Shown one piece after another: positions 8,527 through 16,821 of a stretch of 64,000 nucleotides of DNA. This DNA comes from Edaphovirga cremea. Lineage in GTDB: Bacteria > Pseudomonadota > Gammaproteobacteria > Enterobacterales > Enterobacteriaceae. The translations under genes and the position numbers were made by a program. The stretch spans positions 122,327 to 186,326 of the forward strand of contig NZ_QOVA01000004.1 in the NCBI RefSeq assembly GCF_003332275.1, given 5' to 3'. Positions within the stretch are counted from its first letter, which is position 1. Every line of letters starts with the position of its first letter. Below the pieces are notes generated by a model. That model searched no databases and was not told the DNA's origin. It worked only from the letters and a program-made list of their open reading frames with translations.

Positions 8527-10281
8527 ATGCCGACACATAAGAAAAATAACGTACAACCCCATTTTTACACCAAGCGTTTCACTTTGATCTGCCTGGGCAT
8601 TGTGCTGTGCATGGTGGTTTTGCTCGGGCGCGTGGGCTATTTGCAGCTCATGAACACGCCGATGCTTGAGCGTCAGGCCGATCAGCGTTCGCTGCGTTCT
8701 TCGGTGATTCCTGCCGATCGTGGGACCATTACCGATCGCAATGGACATCCTCTGGCGCTCAGCGTCGCGTCCCGCGATATTATCGCCGACCCGTTCCGGA
8801 TTTTGCAGTTGCAAAGCGACCTGAACAGTCCCAAATGGCAGTATCTGGCCTCAGCGCTCGACGTGCCTTTGTCGCAATTGCAACAAACCCTCACCAGCGA
8901 CCCTGATCGACGATTCGTTTATTTGGGGCGTAAAGTCGAATCTGGCATCGCCAGTGACATTGCGCAATTGCATCTCGGTGGCATCAGCAGCCAGCACGAC
9001 GATAGCCGTTATTACCCTATGAGTGAGGCTGCCGCCAATCTGGTAGGTATTGTGGGTACTGACAATGAGGGGCTGAACGGGATTGAAAAAGGTTTCAATA
9101 CGTTGCTGGAAGGTAAGCCCGGTTTGCGTGAATACCGACAGGATGGACATGGCAATGTGATCGGTATTCTGCAAGAGATCGCGCCGGAACAGCCACCGAC
9201 GGTGACGTTGAGTATCGACAGCTTTATGCAGTATGTCCTGTATTCGCGTTTAAGGACGGGAGTTCTGCTTAATCAGGCCGAATCCGGTGCTGCCGTGCTG
9301 GTTGATGTGAATACCGGTGAAATTCTCGGCATGGCCTCTTATCCGTCTTACAACCCGAACAATTATGCCGGTGCGCAGGCGAAAGACATGCGTAATGTGG
9401 CGATCAGTGACAGCTTCGAACCGGGTTCGACGGTGAAGCCGCTGGTGGTGATGGCCGGATTGTCACGCCATATGATTCGCCCCGATTCGGTATTGGATAC
9501 CCATCCCTACACCGTCAATGGCCACCTGATTCGTGATGTGGGCCACTGGCCTGCCCTGACGATCACTGGCGTGCTGCAAAAATCCAGCGACATTGCTGTT
9601 TCGCATATTGCGCTGGCGATGCCCGCACAGGTGCTGGTTCAGCTTTATCAGGCTTTTGGCCTGGGTAAATCGACCGATCTCGGTATCGGTGGCGAGAGCA
9701 GCGGCTATTTCCCGCTGCACCGTGAGCGCTGGGCTGACATCGAGCGCGCGACCTTTTCCTTTGGCTATGGCCTGCGGGTGACGCCACTGCAAATCGCACG
9801 TGAATACGCGACCATTGGTGCGATGGGTATCTATCGCCCTCTGTCGATTACCAAAGTTACGCCGCCAGTGATGGGCGTTCGGGTAGTGTCGCAGGATGTG
9901 GTGCAGACGGTGGTGCATATGATGGAGAGCGATGCGCTGCCCGGCGGCAGTGGTCTCAGCGCCGCCGTGCCGGGCTATCGTTTGGCGATTAAAACGGGGA
10001 CCGCAGAAAAAATGGGTGCCAGCGGTAAATACGATGGCGGCTACATCAACTATACGGCAGGCGTGGCACCGGCCAGTAATCCGCGCGTGGCGCTGGTGGT
10101 GATGGTCAATAATCCACAAGCGGGCAAACACTTCGGAGGTTCCGTTGCGGGGCCTATTTTTGGTCAAATGATGGGGCAAATCCTCAACCACATGGATATC
10201 GCCCCTGATGCCCTGTTACCGCAAACTCCGCCGACAACGGTGCTTGCAAATGGGAGTAAAATCGCCCCCCTTGCGCATTAA
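8527..10281 (+). CDS. PBP3-like class B penicillin-binding protein (FtsI paralogue)
   Basis: The 584-residue protein has the FtsI (PBP3) layout: a short cytoplasmic tail, one membrane anchor (about residues 17-38), a dimerisation domain starting at RGTITDRNG, and a C-terminal D,D-transpeptidase. Active-site motifs are S301-TVK, the SxN position as S353-S-D355, and K489-TG in IKTGTAEK. E. coli FtsI has SSN at the second motif, so Asn is replaced by Asp here. ftsI itself belongs to the dcw cluster; this copy stands alone with no division genes nearby. It therefore resembles the accessory PBP3 paralogues of Salmonella (PBP3SAL, active at acidic pH) and related enterobacteria. A role in septal peptidoglycan synthesis under special conditions is inferred. 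Confidence 0.88.
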   Translation: MPTHKKNNVQPHFYTKRFTLICLGIVLCMVVLLGRVGYLQLMNTPMLERQADQRSLRSSVIPADRGTITDRNGHPLALSVASRDIIADPFRILQLQSDLNSPKWQYLASALDVPLSQLQQTLTSDPDRRFVYLGRKVESGIASDIAQLHLGGISSQHDDSRYYPMSEAAANLVGIVGTDNEGLNGIEKGFNTLLEGKPGLREYRQDGHGNVIGILQEIAPEQPPTVTLSIDSFMQYVLYSRLRTGVLLNQAESGAAVLVDVNTGEILGMASYPSYNPNNYAGAQAKDMRNVAISDSFEPGSTVKPLVVMAGLSRHMIRPDSVLDTHPYTVNGHLIRDVGHWPALTITGVLQKSSDIAVSHIALAMPAQVLVQLYQAFGLGKSTDLGIGGESSGYFPLHRERWADIERATFSFGYGLRVTPLQIAREYATIGAMGIYRPLSITKVTPPVMGVRVVSQDVVQTVVHMMESDALPGGSGLSAAVPGYRLAIKTGTAEKMGASGKYDGGYINYTAGVAPASNPRVALVVMVNNPQAGKHFGGSVAGPIFGQMMGQILNHMDIAPDALLPQTPPTTVLANGSKIAPLAH

Positions 10282-10596
10282 TTTCTTTAGCGATACGTGC
10301 GCAAATTTCCATTATTGGATGCTGTACTTTCTCGCGGGACATTTTGTTCAAAAAATGTCCCGCGACAGTATTTGCTGGTTTATTTTGGATCGATTGTCTT
10401 TATCTCATCCAGATTTTGGTTGGAATTTAACCAAAATTACGTCTCTATTCACATTAATTATTTTTTCCTGTCTCAGAAATGTCTTGATTATTGGTATCGA
10501 AGTAACGTTAAGTGCCTGCGAAAATGAACAACTTTCCTTGGGAAGTGTCTGATTGTTTCAGAACGTTCTTAATACCAGCGGAGTTTTGGCATCAAA
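10282..10596. other. Intergenic region between PBP3-like gene and eptB
   Basis: This 315-base AT-rich region holds the hairpin at 10333-10364 and must hold the eptB promoter. Short open frames inside it have no coding character. Confidence 0.55.
10333..10364. terminator. Perfect hairpin downstream of the PBP3-like gene
   Basis: A perfect 13-bp inverted repeat (CGCGGGACATTTT / AAAATGTCCCGCG) with a 6-base loop lies 51 bases after the stop. It lacks a downstream T-run, so it may be a weak terminator or an RNA-stabilising 3' structure. Confidence 0.55.
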
Positions 10597-12282
10597 ATGA
10601 ATAGAGTTAAAACTCTATCGCAACAAAAATTATCTTTATTGTTAGCGATTTACATCGGGATCTTTTTGAACGTCTCTGTTTTCTACCGCCGCTTCGACTC
10701 ATTTAGCCATGGAATTCGAGGTATAAAAGTTATTTCAGCGGTGACCGAGATCGTCGCCATCGTCCTTTTTACCTTCTTCGTGATGCGTATTATTTCACTC
10801 GGCGGTAAAAGGTTCTATCGTGTCATCGCTTCATTGCTGGTGCTTGTTTCTGTGGCCGCCAGTTATTACATGACGTTTTTTAATGTTGTGATCGGTTACG
10901 GCATTATTGTTTCGGTAATGACGACGGATATTGACCTGTCAAAAGAGGTTATCGGTTACCACTTTATTATTTGGATGGTGCTGGTCAGCGCCTTGCCGCT
11001 TTTGCTGATTTGGCGCAATACGCTGCGTTTTACCCTCATTGAACAGATGAAAACGCCCGGTCAGCGTATCCGCCCACTCGTACTGTTGCTGGCGGTGGTG
11101 GCACTGGTTTGGGTACCTTTGCGGATGCTGGACAGGGAACAGTCTGTCAATGAAAAAGTGACCAATATTGATCTCCCCAGCTACGGAGGCGTGGTCGCGC
11201 ATTCGTATTTGCCATCCAACTGGTTGGCGGCGCTGGGTCTGTTCGCCTACACCCAATACGATGAGAGTCAGGATGCCACCGATTTGACCGATCCGGCCAA
11301 AGAGTTCACCTATGTGCCACCGGTAGGGATTGATGACACCTATGTGGTCTTTATCATTGGTGAAACCACCCGCTGGGATCACATGGGCATACTGGGATAT
11401 AGCCGGGACACGACACCGCTGCTGTCAAAGGAAAAGAACCTGGTGGCGTTCCGTGGTACTGCCTGCGATACCGCCACCAAACTCTCACTGCGGTGTATGT
11501 TCGTGCGTGAAGGCGGTGTGGAAAACAATCCGCAGCGTACCCTGAAAGAACAGAATATTTTTGCTGTTCTGAAGTCGCTGGGCTTCAGTTCAGAGCTGTT
11601 CGCCATGCAAAGTGAAGTCTGGTTCTACAACAACACCAACGCGGATAACTTCTCATTCCGTGAAATTATCGCCTCTGAAAAGCGCAATGACGGTAAGTCC
11701 GTGGACGATATGCTACTGGTGAATGAATTGCAGGAATCACTCAAGAATTACCCCGATGGCAAACATCTGGTGGTGTTGCATACCAAAGGGTCACATTACC
11801 TCTATTCACAGCGTTATCCCCGTGAATACGCCCGCTATACGCCGGAATGCATGGGCATTGACGAGTCCTGTACCAAGTCGCAATTGATCAATGCATTTGA
11901 TAACAGCGTGCTTTATACCGACACCTTTATTGATAATGTGATCGATCAGGTACGGGATAAGAAGGCGTTGGTGTTCTACGCCGCCGATCACGGCGAGTCG
12001 ATCGATGCCAACTCGCATTTTCACGGTACGCCGCGACAAATGGCACCGGCTGAGCAGTTCCGCGTTCCGCTGATTGTCTGGGCGTCGGATAAATTCCTCG
12101 CGCAGCAGGATCATCGGCAGGCGTTCGAACAATTGCAGGCGCAACAGCGGGTAGGGGGAATTCACCGCCATGAGGAGCTATTCGATTCTATTCTCGGTTG
12201 TCTGGGTTACACATCGCCGGATGGTGGTATTAACCAGAAGAATAACTGGTGCCGTTTACCGGGCAGCAATAGCAGCATTTGA
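10597..12282 (+). CDS. eptB: Kdo2-lipid A phosphoethanolamine 7''-transferase EptB
   Basis: The 561-residue protein (E. coli EptB 563) has five N-terminal membrane segments (to about residue 175) and a periplasmic alkaline-phosphatase-fold domain. Catalytic elements are visible: FIIGETTRWDHMGILGY with the first metal ligand, the Thr-containing nucleophile region ACDTATKLSLRC, and the metal-binding YAADHGESIDAN and SHFHGTPRQ. It transfers phosphoethanolamine to the outer Kdo of the LPS core, reducing negative charge and altering sensitivity to cationic peptides and Ca2+. eptB next to a tRNA-Pro gene and dppA is the order seen in E. coli, so it is a backbone gene marking the left edge of the island. 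Confidence 0.95.
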   Translation: MNRVKTLSQQKLSLLLAIYIGIFLNVSVFYRRFDSFSHGIRGIKVISAVTEIVAIVLFTFFVMRIISLGGKRFYRVIASLLVLVSVAASYYMTFFNVVIGYGIIVSVMTTDIDLSKEVIGYHFIIWMVLVSALPLLLIWRNTLRFTLIEQMKTPGQRIRPLVLLLAVVALVWVPLRMLDREQSVNEKVTNIDLPSYGGVVAHSYLPSNWLAALGLFAYTQYDESQDATDLTDPAKEFTYVPPVGIDDTYVVFIIGETTRWDHMGILGYSRDTTPLLSKEKNLVAFRGTACDTATKLSLRCMFVREGGVENNPQRTLKEQNIFAVLKSLGFSSELFAMQSEVWFYNNTNADNFSFREIIASEKRNDGKSVDDMLLVNELQESLKNYPDGKHLVVLHTKGSHYLYSQRYPREYARYTPECMGIDESCTKSQLINAFDNSVLYTDTFIDNVIDQVRDKKALVFYAADHGESIDANSHFHGTPRQMAPAEQFRVPLIVWASDKFLAQQDHRQAFEQLQAQQRVGGIHRHEELFDSILGCLGYTSPDGGINQKNNWCRLPGSNSSI

Positions 12283-12355
12283 GGGGAAATTTGGGCTGTC
12301 TTTTCGCTACCTGCTGCATTTATCATCAGTACGGATGCGTTTGATAAAAAAGGGA

Positions 12356-12385
12356 TTGACGGCGTAGCGTTGGCAGCAGTAAGAT
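12356..12385 (+). promoter_or_regulatory. Promoter of tRNA-Pro
   Basis: TTGACG (12356-12361) and TAAGAT (12380-12385) are separated by 18 bases and followed by a GC-rich discriminator. This is the arrangement of stable-RNA promoters, and the mature tRNA starts 13 bases beyond the -10 box. Confidence 0.68.
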
Positions 12386-12397
12386 GCGCACCGCATT

Positions 12398-12474
12398 CGG
12401 CGAGTAGCGCAGCTTGGTAGCGCAACTGGTTTGGGACCAGTGGGTCGGAGGTTCGAATCCTCTCTCGCCGACCA
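12398..12474 (+). tRNA. tRNA-Pro (anticodon UGG)
   Basis: This 77-base gene has an encoded CCA end, acceptor arm CGGCGAG/CTCGCCG, T arm GGAGG-TTCGAAT-CCTCT, and an anticodon loop TTTGGGA with UGG at 12432-12434. As I recall it, the sequence matches E. coli proM (UGG) rather than proK (CGG), although in E. coli proK is the tRNA at this eptB-dppA position. It sits at the left edge of an accessory island, but I found no integrase and no repeat of its 3' end further right. Confidence 0.97.
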
Positions 12475-12522
12475 AATTACAGTACGGTGTGGTTCAGTCC
12501 AGACCAGAAAACGTAAGTCAGG

Positions 12523-12553
12523 CCGCAATCTCTAAGGGATTGCGGTTTTTTTT
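12523..12553 (+). terminator. Intrinsic terminator of tRNA-Pro
   Basis: An 8-bp stem CCGCAATC / GATTGCGG with a 7-base loop is followed by a run of eight Ts. It is 49 bases after the tRNA 3' end. Confidence 0.93.
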
Positions 12554-12896
12554 CGTCTTACCGCAACAGAAGCCAGCGCAATGGTCGCCGCAGGCACTGA
12601 CCCGCAACACCACTAGCAGTAGAAACAGGCATCCGAATAGTCACGCCGTGGGCATACCTTATATCTCAAAAATAGCGACGCTTTGCGCCTCTTCCCCTGA
12701 GAAATGGCCTGCATCATCGAATTTTTATACCCGCGAAATTTAAAATTCACTCTTCAATGCATTCATCGCAAAAGTGAATTGCACCCCTATCATAACTTAA
12801 TGTAATTACTGTTAATTTTCATAACAGTAAAGCCGTTGTGTATTCTTTCTACGGGGATAAAGTGGAGGCTGAAAATCTTTCTGAAAGGAATACAGA
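12554..12896. other. Leader region of the toxin gene
   Basis: This 340-base stretch contains no convincing gene. Its right half is AT-rich and holds two inverted repeats: AATTCACT (12744-12751) with AGTGAATT (12773-12780), and the palindrome at 12806-12830. Both lie where a promoter and operators for the toxin operon are expected. Confidence 0.55.
12806..12830. promoter_or_regulatory. Operator-like inverted repeat upstream of the toxin gene
   Basis: A perfect 9-bp inverted repeat TTACTGTTA / TAACAGTAA with a 7-base spacer ends 66 bases before the toxin start codon. Its symmetry and position suggest a dimeric regulator site; the regulator is unknown. Confidence 0.5.
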
Positions 12897-13865
12897 ATGA
12901 GCCATTCATACAACCATAATCACCATCAGTTGATGGTCGCCGAAAATACAGTCCCGCTACATTTTCGTTTTCCGGTAGCGAAAGACGAAAAGGGCGGTGA
13001 ATTTACACACTGCGAAGAATTTCTTGACAGCGCATGGGCCTATGTCAGCCATGCCATGTGGGAAGAAGAGCACCTGAGCGACTTCCGCAAACATGAACCG
13101 GGCGAAGCAGAGTACTGGGACTCAGTCCTGAAAAACGAGGTGTGGATGCCCGGTCTTGATAAGTCGAAGGTCAATCTCCCGACTGAATTGTGGCATATGC
13201 ACCCGATTATGTTCCTTGATGCCATCAGCGCGCCAAAAGCCACCGGATGGGCGGACAGTCCGTTTGCTGATTTGCTGGGGGATGTGGAATCCAATAATGA
13301 TTACACGGCCTATAACTGCACATGGGCTCATCCTTATCCGAAGCACACCGAGGCGCATTACAATACGAATTTGACGTCAATGACCCTCAGCCAGGTTATG
13401 GCTGCTCAGAAAAATCATGACATGTTCGCGACTGGGCGTTTTCAGATAATCCCGGACACACTGAAACTGGCTGTAAATACATTGAGTCTGAATGTCAATG
13501 CACTGTATGACGAAGCTATGCAGGATCGGATTTTTGAGGAGTATCTGATTAAGGTTAAGCGCGAGCCTATCATTAATTATCTGGAGGGTGATGGTAGTAT
13601 TGAAGATGCGATTTATGCCTGGGCGATGGAGTTTGCCTATGCTGGTGTACAAAAAGGGCGGGAAATTAGCCGCGATTCCAAAGAATTCGAGAAAGATGAA
13701 AAAGGCCATATAAAGGTAGATAAGTATAACAACCCCATGCATAAAAGACGATGGGCACCGACTGATGGCGTATCCTATTATTCAGGAGACGGATTAAACA
13801 AAGCGCATATCATGCCAAATGAAATGATCCGTAAGCTGGAGGAATCAAAAAGTGCAGGTAAATAA
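12897..13865 (+). CDS. Lysozyme-like peptidoglycan hydrolase, probable antibacterial effector
   Basis: The 322-residue protein has no signal peptide. Residues from about 105 onward have the organisation of lysozyme-superfamily muramidases: a candidate catalytic Glu in LLGDVESNNDYTAYN, a serine/threonine-rich turn LTSMTLSQVMAAQ, the substrate-cleft motif ATGRFQIIPDTLKLAV, and YDEAMQDRIFEEYLI. The N-terminal 100 residues match nothing I know and could mediate delivery. The next gene overlaps it by 14 bases and encodes a periplasmic protein, the classic layout of a peptidoglycan-targeting effector with immunity, as in type VI secretion. No secretion genes are in the window, so the delivery route is inferred. 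AAAGGA precedes the ATG. The C-terminal half recurs at 14529-14969. Confidence 0.72.
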   Translation: MSHSYNHNHHQLMVAENTVPLHFRFPVAKDEKGGEFTHCEEFLDSAWAYVSHAMWEEEHLSDFRKHEPGEAEYWDSVLKNEVWMPGLDKSKVNLPTELWHMHPIMFLDAISAPKATGWADSPFADLLGDVESNNDYTAYNCTWAHPYPKHTEAHYNTNLTSMTLSQVMAAQKNHDMFATGRFQIIPDTLKLAVNTLSLNVNALYDEAMQDRIFEEYLIKVKREPIINYLEGDGSIEDAIYAWAMEFAYAGVQKGREISRDSKEFEKDEKGHIKVDKYNNPMHKRRWAPTDGVSYYSGDGLNKAHIMPNEMIRKLEESKSAGK

Positions 13866-14448
13866 AATTAAAGGGATATTATTTTTTTTAGCCTTGGTTG
13901 CTGGAGCAGCAAAGGCTGATGTGCCTCAATTTGGGGATTTTGATATTCAAAAAAGCAGCGGTCCGTTTGCTCATGCACTCTCCTTGACTGACCAACAGAA
14001 AATGTTTTCTGAAAAATGGCAAAGAATTATGCAGCGTGAGCTAAAGAAGTCCGTTAACTTTGCAGGTCACTACAGAGTGTATTTATCCTGGAATGGAGAG
14101 CTTCCGAAAGAATGCGGTGATGCCCGTTGGGTGTGTGGTTGGATTCTGGATAAACATACAGGCGAAATAGTATCGACGCTTCCTGAGTTTAATGGGAATG
14201 CATCTTATTTTTCTTATAATGACAATGGAACACCGAAACCTGATGAGTTCGCTCCAATATTTTACCCCGATAGTACTATGCTATGGATCGCGGGTTCTAA
14301 CATTCCAGCAAAAGGCGAAGGTGATGATAGATGCGCTATTATTACCTACAACTTTAAAAGTAATAAATTCATCCCTGTTTTTCGCGGCGAATGCGAAGTC
14401 GATCATGGTGATGACCCAAACTACCAAGATAAAGGCGACCCTGAGTAA
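13852..14448 (+). CDS. Probable periplasmic immunity protein
   Basis: The 198-residue protein begins with a GTG that overlaps the toxin's last 14 bases and follows a GGAGG site inside the toxin gene, so translation is coupled. It has a clear Sec signal peptide (MQVNKIKGILFFLALVAGAAKA, with cleavage before DVPQF). The mature part is soluble, with conserved features shared with the paralogue at 14956-15576: SVNFAGHYRVY, a Cys pair in KECGDARWVCGWILDK, STLPEF, and an acidic C-terminus. I do not recognise the family. Periplasmic location and coupling to a peptidoglycan hydrolase make immunity the likely role. Confidence 0.68.
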   Translation: MQVNKIKGILFFLALVAGAAKADVPQFGDFDIQKSSGPFAHALSLTDQQKMFSEKWQRIMQRELKKSVNFAGHYRVYLSWNGELPKECGDARWVCGWILDKHTGEIVSTLPEFNGNASYFSYNDNGTPKPDEFAPIFYPDSTMLWIAGSNIPAKGEGDDRCAIITYNFKSNKFIPVFRGECEVDHGDDPNYQDKGDPE

Positions 14449-14528
14449 TAAATAACCGCTCTCTATAAAGACAACCTGTTTTTCGGAAATATGGTTGTCT
14501 TTAAAGCCTTGTCCTGTCGGGTTCTCCG

Positions 14529-14969
14529 TTGTACGCAGTGGGGCAAAGTACGCACAAAACAGTGATGAAGGAAATTGTTCGCGGGCTGAATCTGGATGTG
14601 AATGCGCTATACGATGAGGCAATGCAAGATAGGATGTTTGAGGAATATATTATCAAAGTGAAGCGTAAGTCGATTATTAACTATTTAGAAGGAAATGACG
14701 GTGTGGAAGATGCAGCCTATGCCTGTGCACTTGAGTTTGCATCGGTGGGTGTGAAGCAAGGTAAAGAAATAAGTCCTGACCCGCATGAATATGAGAGAAC
14801 ATCGGATGGTCTTATTATCAAAGACAAGCATGGTCGCCCAGTTCATAAAAAACGCTATGCCAATCGCGGCGGGGTGACTTATTATTCTGGAGATGGACTG
14901 AATAGGGCATTGATAATGCCGGATTCAATGATTAAAGCGCTAGAGGTTTCAAAAAATGAAAGTAAATAA
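14529..14969 (+). pseudogene. Orphan C-terminal fragment of a second lysozyme-like toxin
   Basis: The frame encodes the C-terminal 130 or so residues of a paralogue of the upstream toxin. LDVNALYDEAMQDRMFEEY, IINYLEGNDGVEDAAYA and GVTYYSGDGLNRALIMP align closely with the full copy. Upstream of that the match stops at residues reading GQSTHKTVMKEIV, so the catalytic Glu and the GRFQ cleft motif are absent. The fragment could start at the TTG at 14529 or the ATG at 14565. It should be inactive as a hydrolase. It has kept the 14-base overlap with a downstream immunity-type gene, so the whole 3' part of a toxin/immunity module was retained. Confidence 0.75.
14543..14559 (+). repeat. 17-bp direct repeat, left copy
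   Basis: GCAAAGTACGCACAAAA occurs exactly here and at 15761-15777. The two copies bracket the decayed second toxin/immunity module. Confidence 0.7.
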
Positions 14970-15576
14970 GAAATTGTCATATTTTCTCCTACTCAGCATT
15001 TCTTTTTTTGTTTTTGGGGGGACTCAATCTGGAGACTATCATGTTAAAGAAAATCATGGCCCTTATGCAAAAAAGGTTATTTTGTCTGATATGCAGAATA
15101 GCTACTCCAGCAACTGGAAGCACATCATGCAGAGTGAGTTACTTGAACCAGTTAACTTTGCGGGGCATTATCGATTGTATGTAGACTATGGAGAAAACCT
15201 TCCTAATGAATGTGATTCTGCCAGGCCTCTATGTGGATGGATTATTGATAAAATAACGGGTAAGGTTGTGTCAAAACTACCGGAGTTTATTTCGACCTAA
15301 AACGACATGAGCCACCCGAGTGTAGCACAAGGCTGTGCGGTTTATTCTTCTGAAGATGATAATGCTCCTCCACCAACGGGGGCGGCTTCTAATTTCCCAT
15401 TTTTTTATCGTAACAGTACTTTATTATGGATGAATGGTTCATTACTTCCGGCATCAAATCCCAATGATGATAAATGTGAATATCAGATCTATAACTTAGA
15501 GGGTAATAAATTCCAAGTAATAGGGAAGGGAGATCCATCCGATGATCCTAATTTCCTGCATCACGAATCTGAATAG
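14956..15576 (+). pseudogene. Second immunity-type gene interrupted by an in-frame stop
   Basis: The frame starts at an ATG overlapping the toxin fragment by 14 bases. It encodes a signal peptide (MKVNKKLSYFLLLSISFFVF) and a mature part paralogous to the first immunity protein (PVNFAGHYRLY, CDSARPLCGWIIDKITGKVVSKLPEF). A TAA at 15298-15300 interrupts it, yet the same frame continues with homologous sequence (FYRNSTLLWMNGS, DDPNF) to 15576. Read through, the product would be about 206 residues, close to the 198 of the first copy. One nonsense codon is therefore the simplest explanation; a truncated 114-residue product may still be made. Confidence 0.72.
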
Positions 15577-15617
15577 TAATGCTTGAGCCAGAAATGACAA
15601 ACGAGTAGTTAAATGTC

Positions 15618-15644
15618 AAAAGGGTCTTCCGCAGATCCTTTTTT
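15618..15644 (+). terminator. Intrinsic terminator of the toxin/immunity region
   Basis: A stem AAGGGTCT / AGATCCTT, with one G-U pair, is followed by a T-run. It lies about 40 bases after the end of the second immunity frame. Confidence 0.75.
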
Positions 15645-15760
15645 GTGACATCCTATGTTGTGAAAGTTTTATAATAATTACTATCTATAGGAAAATGCAG
15701 CCTATCGACTTTAAATATCTTATTTTTTGATAAAAAGATGTTTTTTTCAAAAAAAGGTGC

Positions 15761-15777
15761 GCAAAGTACGCACAAAA
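15761..15777 (+). repeat. 17-bp direct repeat, right copy
   Basis: This is an exact copy of 14543-14559, 1218 bases downstream. Both copies can be read as QSTHK in an open frame, so they may derive from the same coding sequence. Confidence 0.7.
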
Positions 15778-15820
15778 TATTAAAAATTGAGCGTATCTTT
15801 GCAGACGTTCAATACGAAAA

Positions 15821-15850
15821 ACAGCATGTCTTGCGACATGCTGTTTTTTT
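15821..15850. terminator. Bidirectional terminator
   Basis: A perfect 10-bp stem ACAGCATGTC / GACATGCTGT with a 4-base loop has T-runs on the plus strand (right) and on the minus strand (left). It can end the panE-like transcript coming from the right. Confidence 0.9.
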
Positions 15851-15903
15851 GGCCCCTAGCCAACGATCGTTGGTTGTCGAAGATCAATCATTTCCCATCA
15901 CAA

Positions 15904-16821
15904 CTATTGTCCGTCACAGTACAGCGCTAAAATATCTTCCACCGCCCGGTTGCAGGGCGTAGGTAACCCCAGCTCGCGACCATAGGTCGCTACGCCCCCG
16001 CTCAGCCACGGCAACTCCAGCCGGTTGCCTTGCATGAGATCGTGATGCATCGAGGCCGTCATTCCGGCAGGAAGCGTATCACAGTAGGTCAGTCGGTCTT
16101 CTGCGAAGTCCTCCGGCAAAGCGACACCGCGCGCTCGGCCTACCGCCACCACCTCTTTCATCAGATCCAGCAGAAATCCACGGCTTTTTGGGTTGGCACG
16201 AATCGCGCCGATCGGTTGACGCATAGATGCGGTACTGGCTGAAAGCCCGACCAGGAACACAAACTTTTCCCAGATCTTGCGTTCAATATCGTCGCTGATT
16301 GTCGCGTCGATGCCCGCTTTTTGGCAAATATCCAGCAACGCAACGGCGCGTTCAGATCGAGTTCTATCATATTCCCCAAAGGTCAGCGCCTGTAACGGAC
16401 TTTTATGAAGAATGACACCGGGCTCTTCAATAACCGCAGAAATGTAACTTACGCCCCCCATAATCGCCTCGCTGGGCAGGTATTTGCGCAATGCTTCATC
16501 TTTGTAGACACCATTTTGCAATGACACTACTGACGCGCCTTGCTCAACGATAGGAATCAGTGTTTTCGCCACCTCTTCCGTAGACCAGAGTTTGACGGCA
16601 ACGATGACCAGATCAACGGGGCCAGCATCGGCAATATTTTCCACAGCCTGTACATTTTTCAGGGTGATATCCCCAAGCGGGCTTTTGATCGACAGGCCGT
16701 ACTGTCTGATGGCGGACAGGTGATTGCCCCGGGCAAGAAAGGTGACGTCGCTGCCAGAGGCGATCATCCGGCCACCAAAATAACCGCCAACGCCGCCAGC
16801 ACCGAAGATTGCAATGCGCAT
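15904..16821 (-). CDS. Ketopantoate reductase family protein (PanE/ApbA-like)
   Basis: The 305-residue protein opens with a Rossmann motif MRIAIFGAGGVGGYFGGRM that binds NADPH, followed by VDLVIVAVKLW, VVSLQNGV and the all-helical C-terminal domain with IWEKFVFLVGLSA and RLELPWLSGGV. These are the hallmarks of 2-dehydropantoate 2-reductases, which reduce ketopantoate to pantoate in coenzyme A synthesis. Many paralogues act on other 2-oxo acids. It is not beside panBC, so its substrate is uncertain. It is transcribed toward the bidirectional terminator and away from the AT-rich cluster. Confidence 0.85.
   Translation of the reverse strand: MRIAIFGAGGVGGYFGGRMIASGSDVTFLARGNHLSAIRQYGLSIKSPLGDITLKNVQAVENIADAGPVDLVIVAVKLWSTEEVAKTLIPIVEQGASVVSLQNGVYKDEALRKYLPSEAIMGGVSYISAVIEEPGVILHKSPLQALTFGEYDRTRSERAVALLDICQKAGIDATISDDIERKIWEKFVFLVGLSASTASMRQPIGAIRANPKSRGFLLDLMKEVVAVGRARGVALPEDFAEDRLTYCDTLPAGMTASMHHDLMQGNRLELPWLSGGVATYGRELGLPTPCNRAVEDILALYCDGQ

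Larger units (their letters stand above)
15577..15903. other. Intergenic region after the second immunity gene
   Basis: This holds two terminators and the right 17-bp repeat. The remaining AT-rich sequence shows no supportable gene. Confidence 0.6.
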
